Assembly (NCBI RefSeq): GCF_963169125.1
Contig: NC_084794.1
Span: 152,530,858 to 152,594,857, forward strand
Direction of reading: 5' to 3'
Origin: Humulus lupulus
Taxonomy: Eukaryota > Streptophyta > Magnoliopsida > Rosales > Cannabaceae
DNA: 64,000 bases
Shown here: piece after piece, positions 10,859-22,247 of the stretch
How the letters are laid out: each line of letters begins with the position of its first letter
Numbering within the stretch: the stretch's first letter is position 1
Made by a program: the position numbers and the translations under genes
Notes under the pieces: model-generated
The model's input: the letters and a program-made list of their open reading frames with translations, nothing else
Told to the model about the DNA's origin: nothing
Databases searched by the model: none

Positions 10859-12132
10859 TGTTGGTTTAATGGTCTAAATCAGAGAACTGCGGAAGCAATT
10901 TTTTTTTTTTTTTAAATCAATTAAAACCATATGCCCAGAATCTCAACATATATGCATTGCATTAAATTAACCACATAAAAGGTAGAGAAAATTACATCTT
11001 GATGACTATCAAGATTCCTCGTATCTTTTTGTATATTTACGATCATCCAATCCTCGCAATTCCAACGTGGTAGATCTCACAATTTGATCTTTCAAATCAG
11101 CCTCTAACACACCAGGACGTGTGTGGGCACGTAGAATACTATAAAATGGATTTCTAATGACCACTAAGTGCTCTCAACTCATGAGACTTAGTGATGGTGA
11201 AGAGAAAAGCGAAGAGAGACTTTTCTGAGATTGGCTAGGATTTTAGAAAATTAGATCGATCATTTTAGGTCAAACCTATAATGATGTATTTATAGGGTTT
11301 TATTTAATCCAATAAAATAAAGATACATAATATTTTTTTATTTAAACTAAATTTAAATAATAAAATATATTTATTACCTTTTTATTTAATATCCAATATT
11401 TTACACTAATTAAAATATAATATTAAATAAATATATTTTGAATATTATATCTAATAAAATATTCAATACAAATCCACATGGCACTCTTTTAGAGCTACAC
11501 GCCTATGACTAAGCAGTCATAGGTGTGTGACATTATTTTAATGCCCAAATTTTATTTTTCTCAATTTGTCTTAAAATAAAATAATATATTTATAATTAAA
11601 TAAATATTAGTTAATCAAAAATTAAGCTTATTTTATTTTCTATTGGATTAAAATAATATCTTTAAATAAGATATTTATTTTATCTCTCCTTTTATAATAT
11701 TATTTAAATAATTAAAGAATACCATTTTAACTAATACATAGTTTTAATAAATAAAACTAAATAGTTAAAATTAATTAATTCAAAATTAATTAAATAATAA
11801 TTTTCTCATAATTACCATTTTGCCCTCCAGAATAAAATCTCTCACAAACTAGCAATTTCTCTCATTAATCTTTCCTTAGTCAATCTTACTCTAGACAGTG
11901 TAGTATAAAGGTGACTTGGGGACCATGGACCTTTAATTCTAAGCTCCAATAAATCAAATTATTAACTGAACTCGTCAATGTAATAACATTATTTATTAAT
12001 TTCATTATTACTCCACTATATATATAGAATTGCACTCTTAGAAAATATAGAATTATATTTACTAAGTTCTAACTAGTAGTCCATTGATATAATCAATATA
12101 AGTAGTTTTGTCCTCCAATTTATCAAGTTAAG
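10859..12132 (-). mobile_element. Copia LTR, 3' part (interrupted; continues at 21819)
   Basis: On the plus strand it begins TGTTGGTTTAATGGTC, then a GAGAACTGCGGAAG string, TCTTGATGACTATCAAGATTCCTCG, and an AT-rich tract reaching ATTACCATTTTGCCCTCC. The same order is seen in the copia LTR at 45747-47097 (GCAGCGGAATTG, CTCTTGATGCCTATCAAGTG, TTTTACCATT). The LTR is broken at about 12132 by the Tekay-like element. LTR-type sequence resumes at 21819 and, after another insertion, at 23388. No matching internal region is present, so this may have been a solo LTR. Confidence 0.7.
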
Positions 12133-12560
12133 GTGCTCTAAGTGTAATTAACAAGTTAAGGTATAAAACCAATAAAAAGAAAATGGAGATTTTCATTACA
12201 AACTGCTCTGCAGAGCTAAACAAAACGTTTACAAGTTGTTCTCACTACAAAATGGTCACTACTGTTTCAAATTTACAATCCTGCCGACCTAAGCGGCAAA
12301 AATAGGGTAAATCCCCTAGTTCCTCTGAGAACTCCTTGGCTGTGGTGGTTAAGCGGCCGCATATGTACACATCACCACCTAAGCTCTCCACTCAAGGCTA
12401 GGTGAGCTTTTCTTTTCCTTTACATGCACCACATAGCACCCATGAGCCAAAGCCCAGCAAGAAAACATAACACTTTGTATAAACATTATCAAATGATTAT
12501 CATTATAATCACACTGAGCATAAAGCTTTCAAACAAATGAGCGAACAACACATGAGGTCC

Positions 12561-12738
12561 TGATAAACCATACTGAGTGACTGACAAGCAAGTCACTAAT
12601 TCAAGTGGGAGAGTGGCTGCTTGGTAAGCCACTAGCCTCCAACAGGTTCTGGTAAACCATACTGAGTGACTGACAAGCATGTCACTGTTTCAAGTGGGAG
12701 AGTGGCTGCTAGGTAAGCCACTAGCCTCCAAGCGCTTA
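12561..12738. repeat. 89-bp tandem duplication inside LTR
   Basis: Two units begin CATACTGAGTGACTGACAAG at about 12569 and 12658. The same duplication occurs in the partner LTR at about 19940-20110, so it predates insertion. Confidence 0.85.
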
Positions 12739-13335
12739 TTTCAATCATCGACCCTCGGGGTCGGTCTGGCATTAATGCTCTTTGAGTCACTCAATGCTGG
12801 CAGTCGATTAGATCTAATCTTTCTTAGCTTGCGTTAACATGCTAAGGCCGTCCTGACTAATGAGTCAGCTCAATGTGACCAGTGCCCAGTACCACTGCCG
12901 AACCTGACTAATAAGTCATAGCTTCATAGTTGATACTGGCACCTTTGCCAAATCTGACTAATGAGTCAGTGCCATGCACAAGTGAGCAACATATGCTAAG
13001 CATTCTGTATTCAACCCATGTCCATATTCTCACAATCAACATGCCCCAGGAGTATCCATGCATGTCACACTTGGGGTGCAGTTTTCTTACCTCTGGTTCG
13101 AGCGAGAATGAATAAAAGAACGAACCTGAGAACGATCAACCTTTTGGTCCTTTAGCGCTTACCTGGTCATAACCAATTATGGGATTCCATCAATAAAATG
13201 AACAATAAAAGGTTCCCAAACCAAAACCTAACCTCCGGGACATCAAACACTACTCAACTGGGTAGTAGGTTCAACCCCGAGGCCTTAGGCTTGAATCCCC
13301 ATGCTAAAAACACTTTTCTGGCCAAAATTTCCCTG

Positions 13336-13445
13336 ATGGGCCGCGGCTCACCACAGCCATGCCGCGGCTCACCCTCCTGACAGAGGTGTTTCCACCTCTG
13401 AAGCTAACTTAGGCCGCGGCACACCCTAGCCAGGCCGCGGCTCAA
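13336..13445. repeat. GCCGCGGC repeats with central hairpin in LTR
   Basis: GGCCGCGGC or GCCGCGGC occurs four times. Between the second and third copies lies CAGAGGTG-TTTC-CACCTCTG, a perfect 8-bp stem with a 4-base loop. The same module is in the partner LTR at about 20714-20820. A related GCGGCCCG/GCCGCGGC module is found at the matching distance in the LTRs of the 34.6-64 kb element. Confidence 0.8.
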
Positions 13446-14443
13446 TATGTTAAATAACCCAGAATTCAACAACGCACCAGCAAACTCCCCTGCGTTTTCC
13501 CTCTCAATCCAGCCCTTCAAACCAACTCAAAACCTCTTCCAAACACCCATTTAAACCTCCAAACATCACCCACAACTCTCCCTCATCATAACCCAAGTAA
13601 AACACCACAAAAACTCCCCTTGGTTCCAACTTTCCACACCAAAATCTAGAGCTGAAAACTTAAAACGAAAACAGAGTATAACCAAAAAATTGATGGATAA
13701 AACTCACCTCAAATTCGAAACCAAACCCTCCTCGATGGCTGAACTAAGTCTACAACCTTAGCCCCTTGATCTCCTAGCTTAATTCCACCCTTTGAGCTCA
13801 AAACTCCAAAGAAGAAAAAGAGAGAGATGGACGTACGGGAAGAAGGATGAATGCCCTGTTTTTGTTCTGTTTCTACAGCCATCTAAAACCATATATATCC
13901 AAACCCCAAATGACCAAAATACCCCTAGGTCTTTTAAAACTTCTAAAACCAACTCAAGGGTAATTTTGGCACTTTCCACTTATACTATTAATCATAATTA
14001 ACGCTTCTCAATTCCCGCTAATCTCAATATTCTCAAGCACCAATAATTCACATCCCGTTACCCTTTAATGCCCGGTAACACTCTAATCATTAAAACACCC
14101 TGAGACTCACCCCGAGCCCCGAGCTTAAGCCTGTTATGACCAAACCGATAATTAACATACCATGATCGTCTCATGCCGAACGGCTCGAACAAACCCACAT
14201 CATAATGTGGTCTCAAGATATATCACAACATGCGAACACATAACAATTTAACCTCAATGGGCCAAATTACCATCACACCCCTGTAATTAGAAATATGAAC
14301 TCACATGCATGCATTTCACATCATATTATAATATAATCAACATATACATGCATTTTATCAATTAATAACATAATTAAGCAAGTATGGCCCTCCCGACCTA
14401 CTATTCACACCGTTAAACACAACGGAGAATTCGGGGCATTACA

Positions 14444-14461
14444 ACTATCCCCTCCTTACTG
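14444..14461 (-). promoter_or_regulatory. Polypurine tract
   Basis: On the minus strand this reads AGTAAGGAGGGGATAGT, immediately before the 3' LTR start TGTAATGCCCC. It is the expected primer for plus-strand DNA synthesis. Confidence 0.9.
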
Positions 14462-14478
14462 AAATTTCGTCCTCGAAA

Positions 14479-14910
14479 TTACCTGAACAGCTCGGGATAC
14501 TGACTCTACATATCTGACTCCAGCTCCCAGGTCGCCTCCTCGACCTTGGTGTTCCTCCACAATACCTTAACCAAAGGTATTGTCTTATTCCTGAGGACCT
14601 TGTCCTTCCTGTCAAGTATCTGAACTGGCTGCTCCTCAAAGGAGAGATCTGGCTCAAGCTCCAGATCTTCATAACTCAGAATATGGCTCACATCAGACAC
14701 ATACCTCCGAAGAGCTGATACATGAAATACATTATGCACGGCAGACAACGCCGGTGGCAAAGCCAATCTGTAAGCCACCTGAACAATCCTCTCCAGGATC
14801 TCAAATGGACCTACAAACCTAGGACTCAGCTTGCCTTTCTTCCCAAACCTTCTCACCCCTTTCCATGGTGAGACTCTGAGGAAAACATAGTCTCCTACCT
14901 GGAACTCCAC
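14479..14910 (-). pseudogene. pol: gag-pol C-terminus: integrase end and chromodomain-like tail
   Basis: This is the last part of the polyprotein. It reads [19 protein letters not shown], then [28 protein letters not shown], and near the end [19 protein letters not shown]. The GPFEILERI and NVFHVS blocks are the usual C-terminal part of gypsy integrases. The KVLWRN..EEATWE segment resembles the degenerate chromodomain of the Tekay clade, which in chromoviruses guides insertion into heterochromatin. An in-frame TAG separates this part from the integrase core upstream (after ASQSR). Another stop falls ten codons before the presumed original end QYPELFR at 14479. It is in frame with its neighbours, so it was once part of a single polyprotein of about 1,500 residues. 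Confidence 0.85.
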
Positions 14911-14940
14911 GTTTCTACGCTTGGGATCTGCATAGCTCTT

Positions 14941-16125
14941 CTATCTACTCTGAGAAGCAAGCATTCGAGCTCTAATCTTCTCAATAGCCTCACTGGTCCT
15001 CTGAACTGCATCAGGACCTAAGTATCTCCTTTCTCCTGTCTCATCCCAATGGATGGGAGATCTGCACTTCCTACCATACAGCATACCATAAGGTGCTACT
15101 CCAATGGTAGATTGGCAATTGTTGTTGTAGGAGAATTCTATCAAAGGCAAATACTTACTCCAAGAACCACCTAAATCCAGCACACATGCTCTCAGCATGT
15201 CCTCCAATATCTGGATCGTCCTCTCAGATTGCCCATCTTTCTGAGGATGATAAGCTGTACTGAACTTCAACTTTTTCCCCATGGCTTTCTGCAAACTCCC
15301 CCAAAACTTGGAAGTAAAAGTGGGGTCTCGATCTGACACGATCGACCTAGGTGCACCATGGAGCCGCACGATCTCTCTCACATAGAGATCTGCATACTGA
15401 TCAACTATATATGTAGTCCTCACTGGCAGAAAGTGAGCTGACTTGGTGTAGCGATCCACTATCACCCAAACGGAATCATGCTGACCAGTAGTCCTGGGTA
15501 AGCCCACCACAAAATCCATCGTGTTGTCTTCCCACTTCCATTCTGGAATATCCAGAGGCTGCAGTGTCCCTTCCGGCCTCTGATGCTCAGCCTTGACCTG
15601 TTGACATGTCAAGCACTTAGCCACATACTCTACTACATCTCTCTTCATCCCCAGCCACCAGTATAACGATCTCACATCCTGGTACATCTTCATGGTGCCT
15701 GGATGCAAAGAGTAAGGTGTAGTATGAGAATCATCCAGAATCTCTCGCCTCAATGCAGTGTCTAATGGAACACATATCCGCCCCTTGTATCTCAACAAGC
15801 CTACCTCAGACACTGTATAATCTCTGGATGCTCCAGCCAGAACATCCTCTCTGATCTTAATCAGCTGTGGATCACTCAACTGACCTTCTTTGATTGTCTC
15901 CAACAACGTAGACTGTAGCGTAATGTTAGCCAACTGGCCCACCAGCAACTCTATACCAGCTCTGGTCATGTCATCCGCTAACCCTCTGGCTATCAGTCTC
16001 ATACCATGAATCTGTCCCAGACCCTTCCGGCTCAAAGCATCAGCTACCACGTTGGCTTTTCCTGGATGATACAGAATCTCACAGTCATAGTCCTTTACTA
16101 ACTCCAGCCAACGCCTTTGCCTCAT
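14941..16125 (-). pseudogene. pol: gag-pol part: RNase H end and integrase core
   Basis: 394 codons are open. The N-terminal residues are the end of RNase H ([20 protein letters not shown], then VVADALSRK). The integrase follows: the HHCC zinc finger at about residues 130-180 ([11 protein letters not shown] ... CLTCQ) and the catalytic core with [24 protein letters not shown] and [13 protein letters not shown], which hold the D, D and E expected of the family. Integrase inserts the cDNA into the host chromosome. The reading continues in the same frame from the upstream ORF; the stop between them replaces a tryptophan in [11 protein letters not shown]. Apart from bounding stops, no missing key residue was seen. 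Transcribed from the 5' LTR on the right. Confidence 0.92.
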
Positions 16126-16209
16126 ATTCAGGTCTTTCTGGGTGAAGAAGTACTTCAGGCTCTTGTGGTCTGTATAGATCTCACACTTCTCTCCATAGAG
16201 ATAATACCT

Positions 16210-18855
16210 TCACATCTTCAAAGCAAAAACCACCGCTGCCAACTCTAAGTCATGAGTAGGATACCTCTTCTCGTACTCTTTCAACTGACAAGAAGCATAG
16301 GCAATAACCTTTTCTAATTGCATCAAAACACAGCCCAAACCTTGATGAGAAGCATCACAGTAAATCACAAACTTCTCCTGATCTGTCGGAAGACTCAGAA
16401 TCGGAGCTGTAACCAATCTCTGCTTCAGTTCCTGGAAGCTGTTCTCACACTTATCTGACCACACAAATTTCTGGCTCTTGCGTGTCAGCTCAGTCAAAGC
16501 ACTAGCAATCTTCGAGAACCCTTCCACGAACCGCCTGTAATAACCTGCCAATCCAAGGAAACTTCTAACCTCATAAGCATTCTTTGGTCTTGGCCAATCT
16601 CTGACCGCTTCGATCTTTGCTGGATCTACCTTAATCCCCTCCTTACTGACAATATGCCCAAGAAAGGATACCTGAGACAACCAGAACTCACACTTCTTGA
16701 ACTTTGCAAATAATCTGTGTTCCCTCAATCTCTGTAGAACCAACCTCAGATGCTGCTCATGCTCTGACTCAGTCCGAGAGTATACCAGAATATCATCGAT
16801 GAAGACGATTACAAACTGGTCTAAGTAATCCTTGAACACTCTGTTCATCATATCCATAAAAACAGCAGGGGCATTAGTCAATCCAAATGACATAACTAGA
16901 AACTCATAATGCCCATACCTGGTACGAAAGGCAGTCTTCGGTATGTCTCCCTCCTTGACCCTCAACTGATGATAACCAGAACGAAGGTCGATCTTAGAGA
17001 ATACCTTCATACCTTGCAGCTGATCAAACAGATCATCTATCCTTGGCAAAGGATACCTATTCTTGATATTTAACTTATTCAGTTCCCTGTAATCTATACA
17101 CATTCTCAGAGAACCATCTTTCTTCTTTACAAACAGAACTGGCACACCCCAAGGTGAAAAGCTAGGTCTAATGAAACCCATATCTAGCAGCTCTTGCAAC
17201 TGCACTTTCAATTCTTTCAACTCAGCTGGGGCCATTCTGTAGGGTGCTCTAGACACTAGCTCCGTCCCTGGTACCAGTTCTATAACGAACTCAATCTCTC
17301 TGTGTGGTGGCAACCCTGGCAAATCTTCTGGAAACACATCCAGAAACTCACAAACAAGTCTAGTATCCTCTGGTCTCACTGGCATGACCTGAGTGGTGTC
17401 AACCACACTGGCTAAGAATCCAATGCAACCTCTCTGCAACAAATCCCTGGCCCTCAACACAGAAATCATAGGAACGCGAGGTCCATGCACAGTACCAACA
17501 AACACAAAAGGATCCTCACCCTCAGGCTCAAAAGTGACCATCTTCCTTCTGCAGTCAATAGTTGCCCCATACTTTGCCAACCAATCCATACCCAGTATCA
17601 TATCGAAGTCAGTCATAACTAACTCTATCAAGTCCACTGACAACTCTCTGCCCTCTACTGTCACTGGCAAAGATCTAACCCACCTTCTAGATACCACTAA
17701 CTCCCCAGTGGGTAACAAAGTACCAAACCCCACAGCATAGAAATCACAAGGTCTACACAATCTATCAATAACGCCACTAGCAACAAAGGAATGTGTAGCA
17801 CCAGAATCAATTAACACATGATAAGGGGTTCCTGCACTAAGAAGCTGACCTGTAACAACTGAGGGGGAAACCTCAGCTTCTTCTTGAGTCAACGTGAACA
17901 CTCGAGCTGGGGCTGAGCTGTCCACCTTTCTGGGTTCTTCTTTCCCTATCTGAGGGCAATCTTTCTTAAGATGACCCACTACTCCACACAAATAGCAGGC
18001 CTTTGCCCTACATTCTCCTAAATGGCGCCTCTTGCACCTAGGGCATTCAGGACGAGTCTTCCAGGCTTCACTACCCCCAGGACGACCCATTGTAATGCCA
18101 CGGGGCCTCCTGTCAGGACCTGGAACTGGGAAGGTATCAGGAACCTTCCTCTTCTGATCACTGGGTCCAACACCCCTACCGGAACCAACAAATGGAGGAA
18201 CTGTCCTCCTGAAATCCTTTCTGGCTGCACTGTCACGCCAGATCTTAGTCTCTGCACTCTCAGCCGTGAGTGCCTTCTCCACCACCTGTGCATAAGTAGT
18301 GACTCTTGCCACAGTGGTGATGCGAACGTCACGGGCTAACCTGGGTTGTAGCCCCTGGAGGAATCTCTCTCTCCTGGTCCCATCAGTGGGCACCAGCTCT
18401 TTGGCAAACTTTGCCAAACGGCCAAACTTTAAAGCATACTCAGTTACTGATAAGCTTCCCTGAAATAGCCTCACAAATTCATCGGCTTTCGCCGCTCTAA
18501 TAGCATCATTATAGTACTTCTCATTAAACAAGGTCTGAAATTCCTCCCAGCTCAGGAGATTAACATTCTTGGTCTGGCCAACCACCTCCCACCAAATCCG
18601 GGCATCATCCTGAAACATATAGGCAGCACAGGCCACCCTCTCACTACCAACTACCCTCATAAAGTCAAGAATAGTGGTAATCATGCTCATCCATTGTTCA
18701 GCTTTGATGGGATCAGCACTGCCTTCAAACACAGGAGGTTGTTGTTTCCTGAACCGCTCATAAAGAGGTTCCAATCTGTTTACAACCTCAGGCAGTTGCC
18801 CTGTTGCTGACATTGACACTGAAGGTGCCTCTGCAACACTGGCCACCATAGGCAC
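16210..18855 (-). pseudogene. gag-pol: gag-pol part: gag, protease, reverse transcriptase, RNase H
   Basis: 881 open codons hold the bulk of the polyprotein. Gag core is at about residues 30-200 ([40 protein letters not shown]). A CCHC zinc knuckle [14 protein letters not shown] lies near residue 290. The aspartic protease [10 protein letters not shown] is near 350. Reverse transcriptase runs from about 540 ([11 protein letters not shown]) to 750, with [19 protein letters not shown], the FIDDIL active site near 660 and FLGHIVS. RNase H begins near 805 with [10 protein letters not shown] and keeps the E of LELAAV. All active-site residues seen are intact. The frame is bounded by a TAA upstream (after LRQQ) and a TGA downstream (after ALKM), both apparent nonsense changes within a longer frame. 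Order protease-RT-RNaseH-integrase is that of Ty3/gypsy. Confidence 0.95.
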
Positions 18856-19077
18856 TTACTGCTGTCTCAGGAGACGAAGCTCCTCTCCCTGTTTCAACAC
18901 TATTGCCTGCAAATCACTAAACAACTGCTGCCAGTTTGCAGGTGCTGGCTGTGGAATCTGGGATTGGCCATTCTCTTGACCCTGACTGCTGTCATTATTT
19001 TGACCCTGACCACTCTGGCCAGCTGCAGTGTCTGTCTGTTCTGGGTTCATTCTGTCACTGATACCTTGCTGAAACAT
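18856..19077 (-). pseudogene. gag: gag N-terminal segment
   Basis: 73 codons start with MFQQGISDRMNPEQTD. They are rich in Gln, Ser and Asn and end in a short heptad-like stretch (WQQLFSDLQAIVLKQGEEL). The stop TAA after LRQQ is followed in the same frame by [11 protein letters not shown] of the next ORF, so this is the true N-terminus of Gag, cut off by one nonsense codon. Gag N-termini of this clade are similarly low in complexity. The ATG at 19077 is the first suitable start after the leader. Confidence 0.85.
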
Positions 19078-19422
19078 TGATCAATACGACCAGTCAGGTA
19101 GTAATAACTAAACATTCTGCCGCCTCACGGTCCAAGAACAAGCAGACAATTATCATATTCCACAGTCATTCAATATTCACAAACAGATACATGTTTATGG
19201 CACTCAGCATGTATCACATAACAGTTCATAACATTTCAGGGGCACAAGGCCAACACAGTGACTCATTCATACAGGTAAAGCATTTGCACCACATTTAGGC
19301 AGTTATGCACATAACTACATAAAGAGTTACCAAACCATGAGTCGAGCTTGACTTCAGTGATGTGTGTACATGCCCAGCCAGTCTACAGGAACCTTAACCT
19401 TGGCATTGCTCTGATACCAAGT
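19078..19422 (-). other. Leader of the chromovirus with primer-binding site
   Basis: This 345-base untranslated leader sits between gag and the 5' LTR. At 19408-19420 the minus strand reads TTGGTATCAGAGC, complementary to the 3' end of plant initiator tRNA-Met, two bases inside the LTR edge. No other signal was recognised. Confidence 0.85.
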
Positions 19423-21818
19423 TGTAACGCCCTGGTTACCCCAGAACAGTTACGGTGAACGGTGGACCGGAAATTTGACTCGTTACCCGAGTCCTTTGGT
19501 CAAAAACGTGCTCTAAGTGTAATTAACAGGTTAAGGTATAAAACCAATAAAAAGAAAATGGAGATTTTCATTACAAACTGCTCTGCAGAGCTAAACAAAA
19601 CGTTTACAAGTTGTTCTCACTACAAAATGGTCACTACTGTTTCAAATTTACAATCCCGCCGACCTAAGCGGCAAAAATAGGGTAAATCCCCTAGTTCCTT
19701 TGAGAACTCCTTGGCCGTGGTGGTCAAGCGGCCGCATATGTACACATCACCACCTAAGCTCTCCACTCAAGGCTAGGTGAGCTTTTCTTTTCCTTTACCT
19801 GCACCACATAGCACCCATGAGCCAAAGCCCAGCAAGAAAACATAACACTTTGTATAAACATTATCAAATGATTATCATTATAATCACACTGAGCATAAAG
19901 CTTTCAAACAAATGAGCGAACAACACATGAGGTCTTGATTAACCATACTGAGTGACTGACAAGCAAGTCACTAATTCAAGTGGGAGAGTGGCTGCTTGGT
20001 AAGCCACTAGCCTCCAACAGGTTCTGGTAAACCATACTGAGTGACTGACAAGCATGTCACTGTTTCAAGTGGGAGAGTGGCTGCTAGGTAAGCCACTAGC
20101 CTCCAAGCGCTTATTTCAATCATCGACCCTCGAGGTCAATCTGGCATTAATGCTCTTTGAGTCACTCAATGCTGGTAGTCGATTAGATCTAATCTTTGTT
20201 GGCTTGCGTTAACATGCTAAGGCCGTCTTGACTAATGAGTCAGCTCAATGTGACCAGTGCCCAGTACCACTGCCGAACCTAACTAATAAGTCACAGCTTC
20301 ACAGTTGATACTGGCACCTTTGCCAAATCTGACTAATGAGTCAGTGCCATGCACAAGTGAGCAACATATGCTAAGCATTCTGTATTCAACCCATGTCCAT
20401 ATTCTCACAATCAACATGCCCCAGGAATATCCATGCATGTCACACTTCGGGTGCATTTTTCTCACCTCTGGTTCGAGCGAGAATGAATAAAAGAACGACC
20501 CTGAGAACTATCAACCTTTTGGTCCTTTAGCGGTTACCTGGTCATAACCAATTATGGGATTCCATCAATAAAATGAACAATAAAAGGTTCCCAAACCAAA
20601 ACCTAACCTCCGGGACATCAAACACTACTCAACCAGGTAGTAGGTTCAACCCCAAGGCCTTAGGCTTGAATCCCCATGCTAAAAACACTTTTCTGGCCAA
20701 AATTGCCCTGATGGGCCGCGGCTCACCACAGCCATGCCGCGGCTCACCCTCCTGACAGAGGTGTTTCCACCTCTGAAGCTAACTTAGGCCGCGGCACACC
20801 CTAGCCAGGCCGCGGCTCAATATGTTAAATAACCCAGAATTCAACAACGCACCAGCAAACTCCCCTGCGTTTTCCCTCTCAATCCAGCCCTTCAAACCAA
20901 CTCAAAACCTCTTCCAAACACCCATTTAAACCTCCAAACATCACCCACAACTCTCCCTCATCATAACCCAAGTAAAACACCACAAAAACTCCCCTTGGTT
21001 CCAACTTTCCACACCAAAATCTAGAGCTGAAAACTTAAAACGAAAACAGAGTATAACCAAAAAATTGATGGATAAAACTCACCTCAAATTCGAAACCAAA
21101 CCCTCCTCGATGGCTGAACTAAGTCTACAACCTTAGCCCCTTGATCTCCTAGCTTAATTCCACCCTTTGAGCTCAAAACTCCAAAGAAGAAAAAGAGAGA
21201 GATGGACGTACGGGAAGAAGGATGAATGCCCTGTTTTTGTTCTGTTTCTACAGCCATCTAAAACCATATATATCCAAACCCCAAATGACCAAAATACCCC
21301 TAGGTCTTTTAAAACTTCTAAAACCAACTCAAGGGTAATTTTGGCACTTTCCACTTATACCATTAATCATAATTAACGCTTCTCAATTCCCGCTAATCTC
21401 AATATTCTCAAGCACCAATAATTCACATCCTGTTACCCTTTAATGCCTGGTAACACTCTAATCATTAAAACACCCCGAGACTCACCCCAAGCCCCGAGCT
21501 TAAGCCTGTTATGACCAAACCGATAATTAACATACCATGATCGTCTCATGTCGAACGGCTCGAACAAACCCACATCATAATGTGGTCTCAAGATATATCA
21601 CAACATGCGAACACATAACAATTTACCCTCAACGGGCCAAATTACCATCACACCCCTGTAATTAGAAATATGAACTCACATACATGTATTTCACATCATA
21701 TTATAACATAATCAACATATACATGCATTTTATCAATTAATAACATAATTAAGCAAGTATGGCCCTCCCGGCCTACTATTCACATCGTTAAACACAACGG
21801 AGAATTTGGGGCATTACA
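19423..21818 (-). mobile_element. 5' LTR of the chromovirus
   Basis: This 2,396-bp LTR is complete, from TGTAACGCCCTGG on the plus-strand left edge to GGGGCATTACA on the right (TGTAATGCCCC...GGGCGTTACA on the coding strand). It carries the same 89-bp duplication, GCCGCGGC module and hairpin as the partner LTR. Three GGTAAG/GGTGAG-type blocks (coding strand) lie near 21081, 20464 and 19797. Short ORFs within it are not genes. Confidence 0.9.
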
Positions 21819-22247
21819 AAATTACTGTTTTACCCTTCTAATTATCTCTTGATCCCTTAAGTACCATTAATTCATAATGAATAGTTAATCTATAATCCAA
21901 TTATAGATTTGAGCTCAATAACTAAATTCACTCCCAAAATTAACCCTCAAGAGAACTAATATTCAATCATTTATGAAAAGCTTGGATTCCACTGTTGTAT
22001 AACATGTTCCTAGCCATTCATGTTATTAAGTTCCCAAAACAAAAGTTATTCGATACCATTATATATAAGATACCTGAACGAGTGAATCAAAGAACCTAAT
22101 AAACACAGACAGGAGTTTATGAATAATCAGGATTTAGATTGATCTACTAATGATCATCATTGTAATATAAATTAAATCTTCTATGATAAGCGGCACGTTA
22201 ATAAAATATATTAATTTACATTGGTCCAGTCATCTATAATCACTAAT
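21819..22247 (-). mobile_element. Copia LTR, middle part (continuation)
   Basis: This AT-rich LTR sequence parallels the copia LTR pieces at 4931 and 39108: TTATCTCTTGATCCCTTAAG, a GATTTGAGCTCAATAAC string, AAACAAAAGTTATTCG, AACGAGTGAATCAAAGAAC and ATTGGTCCAGTC. It is interrupted at 22248 and resumes at 23388. Confidence 0.7.

Larger units (their letters stand above)
12133..14443 (-). mobile_element. 3' LTR of the chromovirus
   Basis: The right edge GGGGCATTACA (14443) abuts the polypurine tract. The left edge lacks the terminal 85 bases present in the partner LTR (19423-19507). At the break the string AAGTTAAGG occurs on both sides, suggesting deletion through microhomology. The LTR contains an 89-bp tandem duplication (ACTGAGTGACTGACAAGC near 12571 and 12660), GGCCGCGGC-rich patches at 13336-13445 and a perfect hairpin near 13380. 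Confidence 0.9.
12133..21818 (-). mobile_element. Nearly complete Tekay-like Ty3/gypsy chromovirus
   Basis: Element order on the minus strand is 5' LTR (19423-21818), primer site, gag-pol (19077-14479), polypurine tract, 3' LTR (14443-12133). The LTR termini are TGTAATGCCCC...GGGCGTTACA. The outer 85 bases of the 3' LTR are missing. By hand alignment the two LTRs differ at about 43 of about 2,311 positions (about 2%), so this is the youngest well-preserved element here. The polyprotein carries a handful of in-frame stops but otherwise keeps its frame and catalytic residues. It sits inside a copia LTR. Confidence 0.92.

Noticed and set aside
13779..14001. Open frames on both strands, duplicated at 21154-21376
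   Set aside because: They are duplicated because both lie in the two LTRs of the chromovirus; there is no protein evidence.
17393..18339. Plus-strand ORFs of 105-115 codons opposite gag-protease
   Set aside because: They are shadows of the well-supported minus-strand polyprotein.
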